DNA from: Paramacrobiotus metropolitanus
Taxonomy: Eukaryota > Tardigrada > Eutardigrada > Parachela > Macrobiotidae
Reading direction: 5' to 3'
Assembly: GCF_019649055.1 (NCBI RefSeq)
Contig: NW_026570355.1
Location: 312,001 to 322,242 of the forward strand
Length of the DNA: 10,242 nucleotides
The position numbers and the translations under genes are program-made. Of this stretch, positions 7,946 through 10,242 are shown piece after piece (position 1 is the first letter of the stretch; each line of letters starts with the position of its first letter). A model generated the notes under the pieces. That model saw only the letters and a list, made by a program, of their open reading frames with translations, did not search any database and was not told the origin of the DNA.

Positions 7946-8457
7946 GATATCGTATTTTTTTCAAGTCAGCCTACGGGATCCACAGTTCAAAAATAAAGAT
8001 CCTAACAATTCGCTGGGAAATAATCGAGTTTTAGAATAAATCACGAAAGCAACGATGTTTTCGCCTTCTGTGAGAAAAAGCGGTTTATAGCAAATCCACG
8101 ACAGCGATGCCGTGGCATCGTGCTTCAGCGTATGTATTAGGAGACAAAAATAGGAGTCTTCAAGTGGCCTTAGGTTATCTACAGTTTCAAAGTGAAGCTA
8201 CAACTGATTCTCTGGGAAATCATTGATTTTTAGAAAAATCTCGAAAACATCGATATTTTCGCCTTCTGTAGAAAAAAGCGGTTTATAGCAAATCCACGAC
8301 AGCGGTGCCGATGCCATGTGCGTCAGCGTACATAAAAGGAGACAAAAAGCTGCGTCAAACAATTTTAAGATAGCGCGTTTAATTCCAACTACCCCGGTCT
8401 TACTCATCAACGAATCCGTACCGACCATAACGGCCATACCTGAAAACTGTTTTTGGA
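7946..8457 (+). repeat. Unit 20, diverged long unit with hybrid second monomer, 512 bp
   Basis: The first of the diverged units. Both palindromes are damaged (AAAGCAACGATG at 8046; GATATTTT at 8244-8259). The second monomer is B to the left of the palindrome but A-like to the right (TAGAAAAAAGCGG, TTTATAGC). It ends TACATAAAAGG, one base off the usual TATA-like motif, at 8339. The S side uses GTATGTATTAGG. Confidence 0.9.
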
Positions 8458-8972
8458 GATATCGTATTTTTTTCAAGTCAGCCTACGGCATCAACAGTTT
8501 TAAAGTTAAGATCCAAACAATTCTCTGGCAAATAATCGAATTTTAGAAAAAATTACGAAAACATCGATGATTTCGCCTTGTGTAGAAAAAAGCGGTTTAT
8601 AGCAAATCCTCGACAGCGATGCTGGGGCCTCGTGAGTCAGCGTATGTATTAGGAGACAAAAATAGGATTCCTCAAGTGGTCTCACGTTATCTACAGGTTC
8701 GAAGTGAAGCTACAACTGAATCTCTCTGAGAAATCATTGATTTTTAGAAAAAATCTCGATAACATCGATGTTTTCTCCTTCTGTAGAAAGAGACAGGTCA
8801 TACTAAATCCACGACAGCGATGCCGTGGTCTCGTGCGTCAGCATATATAAAAGGAGACAAAAAGCTGCTTCAAACAATTTTAAAAAAGCGCCTTTAATTC
8901 CAACTACCCCGGTCTCACTCATCAACGAATCCATACCGACCATAACGGCCATACCTGAAAACTGTTTTTGAA
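8458..8972 (+). repeat. Unit 21, diverged long unit (A-S-B-L), 515 bp
   Basis: Its A monomer (CTGGCAAATAATCG, CCTTGTGTAG, GATGCTGGGGCC) is closely shared with unit 22. Both palindromes have one change (GATGATTT at 8558-8573; ATAACATC at 8759-8774). TATATAAAAG is at 8844. The S junction reads GGTTCGAAGTG at 8696-8706, where most copies have GTTTCAAAGTA. Confidence 0.9.
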
Positions 8973-9685
8973 GATATCGTATTTTTTTTCAAGTCAGCCT
9001 ACGGCATCAACAGTTTTAAAGTTAAGATCCAAACAATTCTCTGGCAAATAATCGAATTTTAGAAAAAATTAGGAAAACATCGATGTTTTCGCCTTGTGTA
9101 GAAAAAAGCGGTTTATAGCAAATCCTCGACAGCGATGCTGGGGCCTTGTGAGTCAGCGTATGTATTAGGAGACAAAAATAGGATTCCTCAAGTGGCCTCA
9201 CGTTATCTACAGGTTCGAAGTGAAGCTACAACTGAATCTCTCTGGGAAATCATTGATTTTTAGAAAAAATCTCGAAAACATCGATGTTTTCGCCTTCTGC
9301 AGAAAAAAGTGGTTTATAGCAAATTTGTCACAGCAATGCCGTGGCCTCGTGCGTCAGCGTATGTATTACGAGACAAAAATAGGATTCTTCAAGTGGCCTT
9401 ACGTTATCTACAGTTTCAAAGTGCAGCTACAACTGATTCTCTGGGAAATCATTGATTTTTATAAAAATTTCGAAAACATCGATGTATTCGCCTTCTGTAG
9501 AAAGAGACAGGTTATACTAAATCCAGGACAGCGATGCCGTGGCCTCGTGCGTCAGCGTATATAAAGAAGACAAATAGCTGCTTCAAACAATTTTAAAAAA
9601 GCGGGTTTAATTCCAACTACCCCAGTCTCACTCATCAACGAATCCATACCGACCATAACGGCCATACCTGAAAACTGTTTTTGGA
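8973..9685 (+). repeat. Unit 22, triple unit (A-S-B-S-B-L), 713 bp
   Basis: The only three-monomer unit in the window, with palindromes at 9074-9089, 9275-9290 and 9473-9488 (the last GATGTATT). The middle monomer is B on its left and A-like on its right (GAAAAAAGTGGTTTATAGC). It ends TATGTATTACGAGAC, the form that always precedes an S junction. The third monomer ends TATATAAAGAAGAC before L. Its length exceeds a long unit by one monomer. Confidence 0.92.
9220..9564 (+). other. Longest open frame (114 codons), a product of in-frame monomers
   Basis: This plus-strand frame crosses two monomers of the triple unit. It stays open because the neighbouring palindromes here are 198 bp apart, a multiple of three. 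It contains ENIDVFAFCRK twice, once per monomer. Most monomers in the window are 199 bp apart and lose the frame. It has no recognisable domain, so I treat it as repeat-derived and not as a gene. Confidence 0.2.
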
Positions 9686-10191
9686 GATATCGTTATTTTT
9701 TCATCGCTTTCAAGTCAGCCTACGGCATCTACAGTTTTAAAGTAAAGTTTCAAACAATTCTCTGGAAATAATCGATTTTAGAAAAATACGAAAACATCGA
9801 TGTTTTCGACTTCTTGTAAAAAAGCGGTTTATAGCAAATCCACGACAGCAATGCTGTGGCCTCGTGAGTGAGCGTATGTATTAGGGAGACAAAATAGGAT
9901 TCTTCAAGTGGCCTTACGTTATCTACAGTTTCAAAGTGCAGCTACAAGAATCTCTCTGGAATCATTGATTTAGAAAAAATCTCGAAAACATCGATGTTTT
10001 CTCCTTCTGAAAAAAGTGGTTTATAACAAATCCACGACAGCGATGCCGTGGTCTCGTGCGTCAGCGTATATAAAAGGAGACAAAAGCTGCTTCAAACAAT
10101 TTTAAAAAAGCGCCTTTAATTCCAACTACGGTCTCACTCATCAACGAATCCATACCGACCATAACGGCCATACCTGAAAACTGTTTTTTGA
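9686..10191 (+). repeat. Unit 23, diverged long unit, 506 bp
   Basis: Contains many small indels: an extra ATCGCTTTC next to the T-run after GATATC, ATTAGGGAGAC at the S junction, a shortened GCTACAAGAATCTC and loss of the CCCC in L (AACTACGGTCTC). The palindromes at 9791-9806 and 9985-10000 are exact. The second monomer is again B left and A-like right. TATATAAAAG is at 10067. Confidence 0.9.
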
Positions 10192-10242
10192 GATATCGTA
10201 TTTTTTCAAGTCAGCCTACGGTATCTACAGTTTCAAAGTTAA
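10192..10242 (+). repeat. Partial unit: start of a further A monomer
   Basis: Begins at the GATATC landmark and continues through TCAAGTCAGCC and TCTACAGTTTCAAAG. The array therefore runs on past the window's end. Confidence 0.9.

Larger units (their letters stand above)
1..10242 (+). repeat. Head-to-tail satellite DNA array, units of about 313, 513 and 713 bp
   Basis: Every part of the window can be assigned to one of two repeated pieces: a monomer of about 199 bp and an L segment of about 115 bp. The GATATC landmark occurs at 30, 543, 1032, 1343, 1656 (as GTTATC), 2169, 2683, 3197, 3509, 4023, 4338, 4652, 5165, 5478, 5790, 6301, 6614, 6927, 7438, 7946, 8458, 8973, 9686 and 10192, and defines 23 complete units. 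All copies share one orientation. No stretch of unique sequence is visible, and neither array edge is reached. The family is unknown to me. Satellite identity is directly supported by the periodicity; a centromeric, heterochromatic or spacer location cannot be decided from the sequence. Confidence 0.97.

Noticed and set aside
8696-8706. GGTTCGAAGTG, also at 9212-9222, resembles a Pol III B box.
   Set aside because: The final bases do not fit the consensus, no box A lies at a suitable distance, and other copies read GTTTCAAAGTA. Probably chance.
303-9564. The short open frames on both strands as real small genes.
   Set aside because: They recur only because the repeat recurs, fall in overlapping opposite frames, are broken by A-tract length changes in sister units, and show no recognisable domain.
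1-10242. CENP-B box (TTCG, four bases, A, two bases, CGGG) as a centromere marker.
   Set aside because: I scanned for it on both strands by eye and found no match. The only nearby candidates, around CCCCGGTCTC to AACGAA, have the wrong spacing.
1-10242. A CRISPR array, given the regular repeats.
   Set aside because: Repeats are about 199-313 bp and fully contiguous, with no unique spacers.

Overview
The whole window is one uninterrupted satellite array, and I see no conventional gene, rRNA, tRNA, transposase or CRISPR in it. All repeats run head to tail in one orientation. The DNA is AT-rich by eye, with many A/T tracts, yet keeps many CpGs at fixed positions. A 10 kb array of roughly 200 bp monomers with higher-order structure points to a eukaryote. 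Retained CpGs and the TATA-like motif TATATAAAAG would fit an invertebrate such as an arthropod, but that is inference and I cannot name the species or satellite family.

Two building blocks explain everything. The first is a monomer of about 199 bp, in two related classes here called A and B. Each monomer carries the palindrome AAAACATCGATGTTTT (20 bp with CG/CG flanks in many copies), a second short dyad about 54 bp downstream, and ends in GGAGACAAAA. The second block is an L segment of about 115 bp that sits between some neighbouring monomers; otherwise they meet at a short S junction. Using GATATC near the end of L as the unit boundary gives 23 complete units: 9 short (one monomer + L, 311-315 bp), 13 long (A-S-B-L, 506-515 bp, one shortened to 489) and one triple (713 bp). 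Full-length units therefore follow about 114 + 199n with n = 1, 2 or 3. The window holds 38 monomers plus a partial unit at each end.

Region by region: 1-1655 is a mixed tract with one deleted, recombinant long unit; 1656-3196 holds three regular long units; 3197-6926 alternates long and short units as larger duplicated blocks; 6927-7945 is a pair of near-identical long units; 7946-10242 is more diverged, has no short unit, and holds the only triple unit and most of the degraded palindromes. Several blocks are clearly duplicated (1-1145 with 2140-3624; 2683-3508 with 4652-5477; 1343-2168 with 5478-6300), and switches between block types repeatedly fall at or just after the palindrome.

Short open frames occur on both strands because the repeats happen to be open in some frames. 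The palindrome encodes the same ENIDVF string on both strands. I do not call any of them a gene. The most interesting possibilities are that the palindrome is a protein-binding site and exchange point, and that the TATA-like element before L plus the T-run at its end form a small transcription unit. Both are hypotheses.
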